From NCBI GenBank assembly GCA_944323075.1, contig CALURC010000008.1:1-64000 (forward strand): DNA of 64,000 nt, read 5' to 3'. Below, in pieces: positions 25,894 through 34,345 of the stretch (its first letter is position 1; the number at the start of each line of letters is the position of its first letter). The notes beneath the pieces were generated by a model, which had not been told where the DNA came from, did no database searches, and saw only the letters and a list, made by a program, of their open reading frames with translations. The stretch comes from an uncultured Alistipes sp. Lineage in GTDB: Bacteria > Bacteroidota > Bacteroidia > Bacteroidales > Rikenellaceae. The position numbers and the translations under genes were made by a program.

Positions 25894-26406
25894 TTACTCA
25901 ACTTTCTGTTGAACACCATCCGGATGCTCCGATGAATTTTCTTCTTGAGGCAAAGTACTCTTCTTCAAATCATCCAAGGTAATATCTGCACGGATAACCA
26001 AAGCCCTTTCAAATTCACCCTTAATCTTTCCCCACAAGACAAGCGCCTCTTCGGATGTCAAGAAATATCCGACCATCACTTTAAAGTTCGGCAACTCATA
26101 AACCATATTCACGGGAACCGTAGGATATAAATTTTTAAAACGAGCAACCGTAGCCTCCGCTTCTGTCCGAGCATTTTGTGTATTCGCCGAATAAATCAAA
26201 ATACGATATCCTCTTAATTTTGAACCAGACAATGCCGTTCGTGCCGATTGCACGGCCGTAGCCGCCTCACCGTGTTCCGTTGCAACAACTCTACTCTGAT
26301 AATTCGGATCAGGCGAAGAGAGCCGATTTTTGAATGCGTTCAGCCCTTGCCCAACGGCCACACCGTAAGTCACACTCAAAATACACAACATCAACCACTT
26401 TTTCAT
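25894..26406 (-). CDS. Exported SPOR-like domain protein
   Basis: A 170-residue protein with a signal peptide (KKWLMLCILSVTYGVAVGQ). A domain at about 65-140 looks SPOR-like: GYRILIYSANTQNARTEAEA, then YPTVPVNMVYELPNFKVMVG, then TSEEALVLWGKI. SPOR domains bind denuded peptidoglycan at division sites. The assignment is by pattern, since SPOR sequences are weakly conserved. Its ATG overlaps the stop of the LEA-like gene by 4 bp (26403-26406), so it is translationally coupled at the end of an apparent four-gene operon. Confidence 0.75.
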   Translation of the reverse strand: MKKWLMLCILSVTYGVAVGQGLNAFKNRLSSPDPNYQSRVVATEHGEAATAVQSARTALSGSKLRGYRILIYSANTQNARTEAEATVARFKNLYPTVPVNMVYELPNFKVMVGYFLTSEEALVLWGKIKGEFERALVIRADITLDDLKKSTLPQEENSSEHPDGVQQKVE

Positions 26407-26900
26407 AAGCCAATTCCTTTAACAATATCTTCCGGATCAATTCCGAACTGACGCAGAAAGCGTCCGGTATCCATATTATCTATTTTATACTTCTTTTTTG
26501 CCAACCCGGCCTTCACAACAACTTCCCCCGAAACCGTAGTTCCGACTCCTCTGTTGGACAATACCGAAGCAATTGAAGCCATACCCAACAATCCTCCGTC
26601 AATCCGAAATTTAACCGGAATCCGCACCGTTCCATCAAAACGTTTGGGTAATTTAACCTTCTCATCGACTTCGGCCTGAGCCAGCCGGACTCCGTCACGA
26701 TTCAACGTCAACTCGGCTTTCACTACCGAAAGATTGGTTCCCGAAGCATTCGATGCCCGAACAAACAGATCGACTGCAGACTGATTCATGCCAACCGATA
26801 CGACTTCTACCGACTCTATTCCATCGTACGACAGATCGCTCATCCGAACACAGGAAGCGAACAAAACCATCGACAACAGCAGCCATCCATATCTTTTCAT
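26403..26900 (-). CDS. LEA-2/WHy-like lipoprotein
   Basis: A 165-residue protein with a lipobox (LLLSMVLFASC). A beta-rich domain follows in which SVEVVSVGMNQSAVDLFVRASN, KAELTLNRDGVRLAQAEVDE and KLPKRFDGTVRIPVKFRI recall the Water-stress/hypersensitive (WHy, LEA type 2) fold. Such domains occur in bacterial envelope lipoproteins of unknown role. It sits in an operon after menaquinone methyltransferase and overlaps the SPOR-like gene by 4 bp. Confidence 0.75.
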   Translation of the reverse strand: MKRYGWLLLSMVLFASCVRMSDLSYDGIESVEVVSVGMNQSAVDLFVRASNASGTNLSVVKAELTLNRDGVRLAQAEVDEKVKLPKRFDGTVRIPVKFRIDGGLLGMASIASVLSNRGVGTTVSGEVVVKAGLAKKKYKIDNMDTGRFLRQFGIDPEDIVKGIGL

Positions 26901-26926
26901 ACTATAGAGGTTTAAACAAAGATATC

Positions 26927-27676
26927 CTATTTTCCCAAAACCGTCTTCTGTTCAGAAGGCTTTTCAGCCCAATAGATTTGGGCTATTCCACCCGAAAGGT
27001 TTCGAAATCCGCCATTTCGGAAACCACCCACATGCAACAGCTCCACAAACCGCTCTCCATACGGGAACTCCCGAACCGAATCGGGCAGATATGTATATGC
27101 CGCCTTGTCTTTCGAGATCCATCCACCTATACGAGGCAGGACTTGCCTGAAATAAAAATTGTAACAGGCACCGAACAGTCCATTTTGCGGCATACCGAAC
27201 TCCAACACAAAAAGGTGTCCTCCAGGTTTCAAAGCGCGGAACATACCGGCAATTCCGGCGGGAATGTTTTCAAAATTTCTCACACCGAACGCAACCGTCG
27301 CCACATCGAACCGCTCTGTCCCGTAAGCTGCACTCTCCGCATCGCCGCTTACGAAATCGATCCGTTCGGACAGACCTTTTTTTTGCGCCTTTTCCCTTCC
27401 GATCGACAGCATTCCCTCCGACAGGTCGACTCCTGTGACATGAGCCTGCGGGATACGTTGTGCCAACTGAATCGCCAGATCTCCAGTACCGGTAGCCATA
27501 TCGAGAATCTCGTTCGGATGTAACCGGAGTACCCGATCCACCGTACGACGTCGCCATCCCCGATCAATTCCAAAGGAGAGCATGCGGTTCAACAAGTCGT
27601 AGTGATCTGCAATACCATCGAACATGGTCTGCACCTGCTTCTTTTTCGTCTCCGCACTCTGATAAGGTTTTGTCAT
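26927..27676 (-). CDS. ubiE: Demethylmenaquinone/ubiquinone methyltransferase
   Basis: A 249-residue class I SAM-dependent methyltransferase. The SAM motif is LDMATGTGDLAIQLA, and UbiE/MenG signatures are ADHYDLLNRMLSFGIDRGWRR, VDLSEGMLSIGR and VAFGVRNFENI. In Bacteroidetes, which make menaquinone, it does the last methylation of demethylmenaquinone at the membrane (also called menG). The start lies 10 bp after the upstream permease gene, within a leftward operon. Confidence 0.95.
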   Translation of the reverse strand: MTKPYQSAETKKKQVQTMFDGIADHYDLLNRMLSFGIDRGWRRRTVDRVLRLHPNEILDMATGTGDLAIQLAQRIPQAHVTGVDLSEGMLSIGREKAQKKGLSERIDFVSGDAESAAYGTERFDVATVAFGVRNFENIPAGIAGMFRALKPGGHLFVLEFGMPQNGLFGACYNFYFRQVLPRIGGWISKDKAAYTYLPDSVREFPYGERFVELLHVGGFRNGGFRNLSGGIAQIYWAEKPSEQKTVLGK

Positions 27677-27686
27677 ATCCGACTGA

Positions 27687-28934
27687 TTATTCGAACCGAA
27701 TCGTTTTCTCCGGCAAAATTAATGAAATTATCATCGTAGGCAATGCCATCAAAGCTACGATCACCAAGAAGGTAGCTCCATCGAGCAACAACAGCCAACG
27801 CCAGTCCATACTGATTGGAACGGTCGTCAAGAAATAGCCCTCCTCATTCAGAGTGACCCATCCGGTATAGTGTTGCAACAGACACAATCCTATCCCGACG
27901 ATATTTCCCCACAAGAGTCCTTTCAACACAACGAACGACGAACGAATGACAAACATTTTTTGCAACGCCCGATTATCCATACCCAACGTCTTAAGGATTC
28001 CGATCATCGAGGTCCGTTCGAGCAGGATGATCAACAGAGCCGCCACCATATTGAACAGCGCGACCAGCAACATGATGGTTATGATCACACCAACGTTGAC
28101 GTTGTGCGCATTCAACCAGTCGAAAATCATCGGGAAACGTTCCCGGAGGTTGACCACCCGAACCGGATCATGATCCTCTGCCGGCACGTTATCCATAATG
28201 GCCTGATATATCGAATCAGTAAACTGATCCAGCTTACTGAAATCCGACACGGTTACCTCGTACCCCGTAATCTGCGTCGAATCCCAACCGTTGAGCCGTT
28301 GAACGTTTCTCAAGTCGGTCAGGGCGACCGTCTGATCCAACTCACCGAAATGGGTATCATAAATTCCCGATATACGGAACCTGTCACGCGGCCGAGAGTC
28401 CTGGATAAACAACATCTCCAATGGGTCACCCACTGAGACCTCTAACAGATCGGCCAGAGAACGGGAGATCAGAATATCCTTGTTTCGCTCTCCCCGAACA
28501 TCAGGAACCGCTCCCTCCACCAGATTTTTCTGAAAAAACGACCAATTATACGTGCTGTCTACCCCTTTGAGCATAATTCCCTGCAACGCCCGCTCCCCCC
28601 GGGGAATCCCGATCTTCTGTGCATACGGAACCATCCGCACACATCCCGGAATCCGACGCACTTGCGATAAAAAAGGCATATCCCGATCAATGGGTATCGT
28701 TTCGTTCGACGTATAGGCATCGATATGGACGATCTGGATATGCGCATCGAATCCGGTCAGTTTTGCGGTGATCTCTTTTCTGAAACCCAAAATCACCGCC
28801 AACGAAACGATCATCACCGCCACACTGATCGTCACACTCAACGTTGCGATACGAATCATCACGTTTTTGCGCATCCCTTTTGTAGAAGAGGCAATCCGCC
28901 GGGCCAAAAAATATTCCAGATTCAATTTACCCAT
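27687..28934 (-). CDS. ABC transporter permease, LolC/LolE-like
   Basis: A 415-residue permease with an N-terminal membrane helix after FLARRIASSTKGMRKNVMIRIA, a periplasmic MacB-like domain (about 45-260) and three C-terminal FtsX-domain helices (about 285-400). ARRIASS near the start, MVALFNMVAALLIILLERT and GILKTLGM are typical of the LolC/E group that releases lipoproteins from the inner membrane. No ATPase gene is adjacent. It is first in the operon leading to ubiE and the two small envelope genes. Confidence 0.88.
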   Translation of the reverse strand: MGKLNLEYFLARRIASSTKGMRKNVMIRIATLSVTISVAVMIVSLAVILGFRKEITAKLTGFDAHIQIVHIDAYTSNETIPIDRDMPFLSQVRRIPGCVRMVPYAQKIGIPRGERALQGIMLKGVDSTYNWSFFQKNLVEGAVPDVRGERNKDILISRSLADLLEVSVGDPLEMLFIQDSRPRDRFRISGIYDTHFGELDQTVALTDLRNVQRLNGWDSTQITGYEVTVSDFSKLDQFTDSIYQAIMDNVPAEDHDPVRVVNLRERFPMIFDWLNAHNVNVGVIITIMLLVALFNMVAALLIILLERTSMIGILKTLGMDNRALQKMFVIRSSFVVLKGLLWGNIVGIGLCLLQHYTGWVTLNEEGYFLTTVPISMDWRWLLLLDGATFLVIVALMALPTMIISLILPEKTIRFE

Positions 28935-28980
28935 CGGTCATCAAAAAACATTAACCCGCACAAAGTAACGTAAAATTTCA

Positions 28981-28988
28981 TATTTTTG
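28981..28988 (+). promoter_or_regulatory. SDR gene promoter -7 box
   Basis: TATTTTTG on the plus strand, 107 bp upstream of the SDR start. No clear -33 element is present. Confidence 0.4.
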
Positions 28989-29095
28989 CGAGAAATGGGG
29001 CAGAAAGAATCCGAAATTTTCCGTATTCTACGGAGCCGAACCATTCCCGAAAGTTCGGGGAGGCGATAGTCTTCTGCCAACAAAAGAACCTCGTT

Positions 29096-29857
29096 ATGAA
29101 AAAAACGGCATTAATCACCGGAGCATCATCCGGTATCGGAGCAGCCACCGCACGGGTATTGGCTGAGATGGGCTATAACCTGGTCATCACCGGACGCCGC
29201 ACGAACCGACTCAAGAGTCTGAACGACGAATTGGAAGAAAAATATCACGTAAAAGTTCATGTTCTGGGTTTCGACATACAAGACCGATTCCAAACCCAAA
29301 GTGCTCTCGACGGACTTCCGGAAACTTTTCGCCGTATAGATCTTTTAATTAACAATGCCGGATTGGCTGCAGGTCTTGAACATATCGACGAGGGCGACTG
29401 GCGCGACTGGGAAGCGATGATCGATACCAACATAAAGGGTCTGCTATGTGTAACCCGGATCGTATCGCAGTGGATGATCGACCAACACATCAAAGGGCAC
29501 ATCATCAACATGGGATCAATAGCCGGTCGACAGACTTACGAAAACGGAGCGGTTTATTGTGCCACGAAACATGCGGTCCATGCCCTTTCGGAAGGAATGC
29601 GCATGGATCTGCTAAAACACGAAATCAAGGTAACCGAGATCCGACCGGGTATGGTTGAAACCGAATTTTCGATCGTACGCTTCCACGGCGATAAGAGTCG
29701 TGCCGATCAAGTATACGAAGGGATAGAACCCTTAACGGGGAAAGATATAGCACGAGTCATCGCATGGATTGTCTCGCTTCCTGAACACATGAACATCAAT
29801 GACATTGAGGTCATGCCGGCACGTCAGGCCAACGCCTTTCTCACATACCGTGGATAA
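29096..29857 (+). CDS. Short-chain dehydrogenase/reductase, YdfG-like
   Basis: A 253-residue classical SDR. The cofactor motif is TGASSGIGAAT (residues 8-18), NNAG is at 86-89, and the catalytic Ser141, Tyr154 and Lys158 sit in NMGSIAG and YCATKHA. An Arg-Arg pair after the second strand (TGRRTNR) suggests NADP(H). The C-terminal pattern (RPGMVETEFSIVRF, then ALTxxDIA-like GKDIARVIAWIVSLPEH) is that of YdfG, a 3-hydroxy acid dehydrogenase acting on serine-like substrates. Specificity is inferred. Confidence 0.9.
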   Translation: MKKTALITGASSGIGAATARVLAEMGYNLVITGRRTNRLKSLNDELEEKYHVKVHVLGFDIQDRFQTQSALDGLPETFRRIDLLINNAGLAAGLEHIDEGDWRDWEAMIDTNIKGLLCVTRIVSQWMIDQHIKGHIINMGSIAGRQTYENGAVYCATKHAVHALSEGMRMDLLKHEIKVTEIRPGMVETEFSIVRFHGDKSRADQVYEGIEPLTGKDIARVIAWIVSLPEHMNINDIEVMPARQANAFLTYRG

Positions 29858-29938
29858 ACACACCCCCCTCGAAACATAAAGTAAAATAATAAAGTAATCG
29901 ATACAATCGTTAATTGACAAAACAACACAAAAAAAGTT

Positions 29939-30625
29939 ATGGTAGGACCCATGAATGCACAATGGATACTGGTCATCGCGATCGGTATTATCGGACTGAT
30001 CGTACAGATGAAACTCCAGTCAGTTTTTAAGAAATACTCCCGAGTAATGTTCCCCGGCGGTCTCACAGGGAAGGAGGTTGCCGAGAAGATGTTGCGGGAC
30101 AACGGAATCTATGACGTAAAAGTCATTTCAACACCAGGTCATTTGACCGACCATTATAACCCGGCCACCAAAACGGTCAACCTGAGCGAATCGGTATACG
30201 GTAGCAACAGTGTAGCTGCCGCAGCCGTCGCCGCCCACGAGTGCGGACACGCCGTACAACATGCCCGGGAATACGCCCCGCTGAAAATGCGTTCTGCTTT
30301 GGTGCCGGTTGTAAGCGTCGCTTCACAATGGTCGCTATGGGTCGTTCTGGCAGGGATTCTGCTACTTCATTCTTTCCCTGCTCTGTTCTGGATCGGGATT
30401 GCAATGATTGCAGCCTCGGCTCTTTTTAGCATCATAACGCTTCCGGTCGAATACAACGCTTCGGCACGGGCAATGAATTGGTTGACAGGAGCCCGAATCC
30501 TTCAAGGCGAACAGGTCGCTCAAGCAAGAGAGGCTCTTTCATGGGCTGCCCGCACATATCTGGTCGCAGCTCTCTCCGCCATTGCCACCTTGATCTATTA
30601 TCTCGGATTTGCCCGCAGAGAATAA
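29939..30625 (+). CDS. Zinc metallopeptidase, YugP family
   Basis: A 228-residue membrane protein with an N-terminal helix (about 8-25), the zinc-binding HECGHAVQH at residues 100-108 and C-terminal helices (about 115-165 and 200-222). It matches the neutral zinc metallopeptidase_2 (YugP) family, for example VNLSESVYGSNSVAAAAVAA before the zinc site and LPVEYNASARAM after it. Its natural substrate is unknown. It may be co-transcribed with the SDR gene 80 bp upstream. A strong terminator follows. Confidence 0.93.
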   Translation: MVGPMNAQWILVIAIGIIGLIVQMKLQSVFKKYSRVMFPGGLTGKEVAEKMLRDNGIYDVKVISTPGHLTDHYNPATKTVNLSESVYGSNSVAAAAVAAHECGHAVQHAREYAPLKMRSALVPVVSVASQWSLWVVLAGILLLHSFPALFWIGIAMIAASALFSIITLPVEYNASARAMNWLTGARILQGEQVAQAREALSWAARTYLVAALSAIATLIYYLGFARRE

Positions 30626-30643
30626 GACCAGCATTTTTTATTA

Positions 30644-30685
30644 AAATAAACAGGTATCGTTTTAAAAACGATACCTGTTTATTTT
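30644..30685 (+). terminator. Terminator of the YugP-like gene
   Basis: A perfect stem (AAATAAACAGGTATCGTTTT against its complement) ending in a T run. Confidence 0.9.
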
Positions 30686-30754
30686 TCTCATAATCACCAC
30701 TATTCAGAAAATTTAGCTGATTACAAATCTCACACCGTAATAGACAATACAAAA

Positions 30755-30787
30755 TAAAAAGTGGAGGATGAAATTCATCCTCCACTT
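30755..30787 (-). terminator. Terminator of pckA
   Basis: AAGTGGAGGATGA pairs with TCATCCTCCACTT. On the minus strand the stem is followed by TTTATTTT. It lies about 40 bp past the pckA stop. Confidence 0.85.
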
Positions 30788-30825
30788 CACTTCTTAATGT
30801 TACTAAAACTACTTCAGATTGTTCA

Positions 30826-32433
30826 TTACAATTTCGGACCGAAAGCAACCAATGCTTTACCGGCTTCGTTTCCTGTAAACTTCTCGAAGTTCTTGATGAA
30901 ACGGTTGGCCAAGTCTTTCGCTTTCTCTTCCCACTGAGCTGCATCAGCATAGGTATCGCGCGGATCGAGAATCTTCGGATCTACACCGGGCAGAGCGGTC
31001 GGCACTACGAAATCGAAATACGGAATCGTCTTGGTCGGAGCGCTGTCGATCGAATCATTGAGGATCGCATCGATAATTCCTCTCGTATCTTTGATCGAGA
31101 TACGTTTGCCCGTACCATTCCATCCCGTGTTAACCAAATAAGCCTTGGCTCCTGAAGCCTGCATTTTCTTCACGAGTTCCTCTCCGTATTTGGTCGGATG
31201 CAGCGACAAGAAAGCAGCTCCGAAACATGCTGAGAATGTCGGGGTCGGTTCGGTAATACCGCGTTCCGTTCCGGCCAATTTTGCGGTGAATCCTGACAGG
31301 AAGTAATATTTGGTCTGCTCAGGCGAGAGGATCGAAACCGGAGGCAATACACCGAAGGCATCTGCAGACAAGAAGATCACTTTCTTAGCAGCAGGAGCTT
31401 TCGAAACCGGTTTAACGATATTCTTGATGTGATAAATCGGGTAAGATACACGAGTATTTTCCGTTACTGATTTGTCGGAGAAATCGATTGAACCATCCTC
31501 ATGTACAGTAACGTTTTCAAGCAATGCATCACGTTTGATCGCATTCCAGATATCTGGTTCACTGTCTTTATCCAAATTGATCACTTTCGCATAGCAACCA
31601 CCTTCGAAGTTGAAGACACCTTCGTCATCCCAACCGTGTTCGTCATCACCGATCAACAACCGTTTCGGATCTGTCGACAATGTGGTTTTACCAGTACCCG
31701 AAAGTCCGAAGAAGATAGCGGTGTTTTTACCTTCGAGATCGGCATTGGCCGAGCAGTGCATCGAGGCCATACCTTTCAGCGGAAGCAGATAGTTCATATA
31801 GGAGAACATACCCTTCTTCATTTCACCGCCGTACCAAGTGTTGATGATCACCTGAATCTTTTCCGTGAGGTTAAATACTACTGCCGTTTCCGAGTTAAGA
31901 CCCAGCTCTTTGTAGTTCTCTACTTTTGCTTTCGAAGCGTTCAATACCACGAAATCGGGTTCACCGTAAGCAGCCAACTCCTCTTCCGTAGGACGGATAA
32001 ACATATTCTTAACGAAATGAGCCTGCCATGCCACTTCCATGATGAAACGGATTTTCAGCCGGCTGTTTTCATTTGCACCGCAGAACGTATCAACAACGAA
32101 AAGCCGTTTATTCGAAAGTTCGTCCGTTGCGATTTTTTTGAGGGTTTTCCAGCTTTCAGGACTGATGGGTTTGTTATCGTTTTTATACTGATCCGAAGTC
32201 CACCAGATGGTATTTTCGGTTACAGCATCTTTAACGAAAAATTTATCTTTCGGAGAACGACCGGTATAAACACCCGTCATTACGTTCACCGCACCCATAT
32301 CGGTAACCTGTCCCTTTTCGAATCCTTGCAAACCGGGTTTCGTCTCTTCCTCGAAAAGTTGTTCGTAAGAAGGATTGTGTACGATTTCGGTCACGCCCGA
32401 AATACCGTACTTGCTTAAATCAATCTTTGACAT
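30826..32433 (-). CDS. pckA: Phosphoenolpyruvate carboxykinase (ATP)
   Basis: A 535-residue ATP-type PEPCK. It has the P-loop GLSGTGKT (243-250), the metal-binding GDDEHGW after it, RSPKDKF near residue 60 and NTGWNGTG in the C-terminal half. It interconverts oxaloacetate and PEP. In Bacteroidales it usually runs toward oxaloacetate, conserving ATP on the way to succinate; that direction is family knowledge. A consensus promoter (32516-32548) and a palindrome in the leader (32461-32480) suggest specific regulation. Confidence 0.97.
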   Translation of the reverse strand: MSKIDLSKYGISGVTEIVHNPSYEQLFEEETKPGLQGFEKGQVTDMGAVNVMTGVYTGRSPKDKFFVKDAVTENTIWWTSDQYKNDNKPISPESWKTLKKIATDELSNKRLFVVDTFCGANENSRLKIRFIMEVAWQAHFVKNMFIRPTEEELAAYGEPDFVVLNASKAKVENYKELGLNSETAVVFNLTEKIQVIINTWYGGEMKKGMFSYMNYLLPLKGMASMHCSANADLEGKNTAIFFGLSGTGKTTLSTDPKRLLIGDDEHGWDDEGVFNFEGGCYAKVINLDKDSEPDIWNAIKRDALLENVTVHEDGSIDFSDKSVTENTRVSYPIYHIKNIVKPVSKAPAAKKVIFLSADAFGVLPPVSILSPEQTKYYFLSGFTAKLAGTERGITEPTPTFSACFGAAFLSLHPTKYGEELVKKMQASGAKAYLVNTGWNGTGKRISIKDTRGIIDAILNDSIDSAPTKTIPYFDFVVPTALPGVDPKILDPRDTYADAAQWEEKAKDLANRFIKNFEKFTGNEAGKALVAFGPKL

Positions 32434-32460
32434 ACCTTTACTATATTTAGTTAATACTAC

Positions 32461-32480
32461 TTTTCACACGTTTGTGAAAA
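32461..32480. promoter_or_regulatory. Palindrome in the pckA leader
   Basis: TTTTCACA-N4-TGTGAAAA is a perfect 8-bp inverted repeat between the pckA promoter and start codon, with another TTTTTCACA half-site at about 32488-32496. Placed just downstream of the likely start site, it could be a repressor operator or a leader hairpin. The order TCACA-N4-TGTGA is the reverse of the classical CRP site (TGTGA-N6-TCACA). Confidence 0.55.
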
Positions 32481-32515
32481 AATTTACTTTTTCACATCTC
32501 TACAATATCGAGCGA

Positions 32516-32548
32516 CAAAGATAAGAATTATTTATATTGTTACCCAAA
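32516..32548 (-). promoter_or_regulatory. pckA promoter
   Basis: TATCTTTG on the minus strand (plus 32516-32523) with TTTG 21 bp upstream (plus 32545-32548). The spacer is slightly longer than the usual 19-20 bp. Confidence 0.6.
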
Positions 32549-32607
32549 TAACAGTGTTAAAATATTAAAAAAAATTAGAATAGCCATATAGCCACAAGGT
32601 TACTATA

Positions 32608-33033
32608 TTACAGCCCATTATGTCCGGTTGTAGTTTGGCTGTTCACCTCTCGTTTTTTTCTGCTAAAAATTCTAAGAATCAATCCAGTTAGAGGAACTCC
32701 CAGCAAAGCGCCAAACGAATTTGCGGCAAAGTCCATCCAATCCGTACTCCTCGCAAAAAATTCCCCCTGTATCAACTCTATGATCCCGGAAAATATGATA
32801 CATGGTACGGCAACCCATATACGATTCTGCCGCGACGGACGAATCCACAACGACAACCACACAACCTGACCCAAATAGAACCCGAAATGGATCCATTTAT
32901 CATAATAGGGAATCCGAGTGAGCCATCCCATCGGAGGCAAGTCCTCTCCCGGAGCGAGAGACCCATACAATATTCCCGCTGTCCACATGAAAAAAAGGAT
33001 CATGGCGATCACAGTGTGACTCTCTTTTTTCAT
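32608..33033 (-). CDS. VanZ-like membrane protein
   Basis: A 141-residue protein with four predicted helices. VanZ-family landmarks are YDKWIHFGFYLGQVVW, FSGIIELIQGEFFARSTDWMD and DFAANSFGALLG. VanZ proteins are small inner membrane proteins of unclear role; the founding member gives low-level teicoplanin resistance, but most chromosomal copies are not resistance genes. It has a consensus promoter (33074-33104) and is divergent from hemW. Confidence 0.9.
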   Translation of the reverse strand: MKKESHTVIAMILFFMWTAGILYGSLAPGEDLPPMGWLTRIPYYDKWIHFGFYLGQVVWLSLWIRPSRQNRIWVAVPCIIFSGIIELIQGEFFARSTDWMDFAANSFGALLGVPLTGLILRIFSRKKREVNSQTTTGHNGL

Positions 33034-33073
33034 AATTTTGTACGTTCTATAAGCCCCCGTTGGGATCGTGCTG

Positions 33074-33104
33074 CAAAACTACAAATAATCGGAACACGAC
33101 CAAA
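33074..33104 (-). promoter_or_regulatory. Promoter of the VanZ-like gene
   Basis: Minus-strand TTTG (plus 33101-33104), a 19-bp spacer and TAGTTTTG (plus 33074-33081): an exact consensus fit. Confidence 0.75.
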
Positions 33105-33134
33105 CGGTAGCAAAAGATTCCGACCGACTCTCGT

Positions 33135-34259
33135 ATGGCAGGTATTTATATCCATATTCCCTTTTGCAAAAGCAAGTGTTATTACTGCGATTTTTACTCC
33201 TGCACATTGCTTGCCAAAAAGGAAGAAGTATTGGCCGCCATCTGCGACGAGCTAGAACGTCGCGCCAACTTTCTTCAAGGAGAAACCATAGAAACAATCT
33301 ATATTGGCGGAGGTACTCCCTCCCTCTGTACTCCTTCCGAAATAGGAGCTTTGTTAGAAAAAATTTCTCGAACCTACGGACTCCTCTCCGTAAAAGAGAT
33401 TACAGTCGAAGCCAATCCGGATGACCTCACTCCCGAGTACCTGCAAGGACTTCATGCCAACGGAGTCAACCGGTTAAGTATCGGCATACAATCCTTTATC
33501 GATCGCGATCTACGCTGGATGCACCGACGGCACAATGCCTCGACAGCCATACGTGCAATCGACAATGCCCACAACGCCGGATTCGACAACCTGACCATCG
33601 ACCTCATTTACGGAATTCCACAGATGAGTCTTGCCGAATGGGAATACAACCTACGACAAGCATTCAGACACGAAATTACCCATTTGTCGGCCTATCACCT
33701 TACACTGGAAGATGGCACTGTTTTCGGACGCTGGCTCCGCACCGGAAAAATTCACGAAATCGATTCCGAGTCGAGTCAATCTGCATACCTATTATTACAC
33801 GACATGGCTACCTCCGCAGGATTCGAACATTATGAGATTTCAAATTTTGCCCGGCCGGGCTTCCGTGCACACCACAACAGCAACTATTGGAACGGGTCAC
33901 ATTATCTAGGAGTCGGTCCTTCAGCCCACTCCTATGATGGGAAACGACGGACATGGAACATCGCTAATCTCCATCAATACTTGCTTCTCGAGCCACAAGA
34001 CAGACATTTCGATTCGGAAACACTTTCCGACCAAGATCTATACAACGAATTCATTATGACCTCATTGCGACGAGCAGAAGGGATAAATACCGAAGAGCTT
34101 GAACGTCGTTTCGGGGCACGGAAATTGCACTACTTTTCGCAGCGTGCCCAAAAATTTATCAATCAAGGCATACTGATTTATCAACATAATACGTTCTACA
34201 TTCCTGCAGTACACTATTTAATATCGGATTCCATTATTTCTGATCTTTTTGAAGTGTAA
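33135..34259 (+). CDS. hemW: HemW-like radical SAM protein
   Basis: A 374-residue radical SAM protein. The 4Fe-4S cysteines are Cys11, Cys15 and Cys18 in PFCKSKCYYCDF, where the extra Tyr-Cys spacing is the HemW/HemN pattern. GGGTPS, GIQSF, NLTIDLIYGIP and SAYHLTLEDGT follow, plus a HemN C-terminal domain. HemW is a heme chaperone and was long misnamed coproporphyrinogen III oxidase. The length fits HemW rather than the ~450-residue HemN. It lies 86 bp upstream of the glycogen cluster but probably forms a separate unit. Confidence 0.93.
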   Translation: MAGIYIHIPFCKSKCYYCDFYSCTLLAKKEEVLAAICDELERRANFLQGETIETIYIGGGTPSLCTPSEIGALLEKISRTYGLLSVKEITVEANPDDLTPEYLQGLHANGVNRLSIGIQSFIDRDLRWMHRRHNASTAIRAIDNAHNAGFDNLTIDLIYGIPQMSLAEWEYNLRQAFRHEITHLSAYHLTLEDGTVFGRWLRTGKIHEIDSESSQSAYLLLHDMATSAGFEHYEISNFARPGFRAHHNSNYWNGSHYLGVGPSAHSYDGKRRTWNIANLHQYLLLEPQDRHFDSETLSDQDLYNEFIMTSLRRAEGINTEELERRFGARKLHYFSQRAQKFINQGILIYQHNTFYIPAVHYLISDSIISDLFEV

Positions 34260-34289
34260 AAAAATCGGAAGCGCGACTGATAAAAAACG

Positions 34290-34297
34290 TATATTTG
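34290..34297 (+). promoter_or_regulatory. Promoter -7 box upstream of the glycogen fusion gene
   Basis: TATATTTG, 48 bp upstream of the ATG at 34346, fits TAnnTTTG. No -33 TTTG is found. Confidence 0.45.
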
Positions 34298-34345
34298 CAT
34301 TGAACAACAGAGATGATACAAAACAGATACTTAAACCGATAAGAT

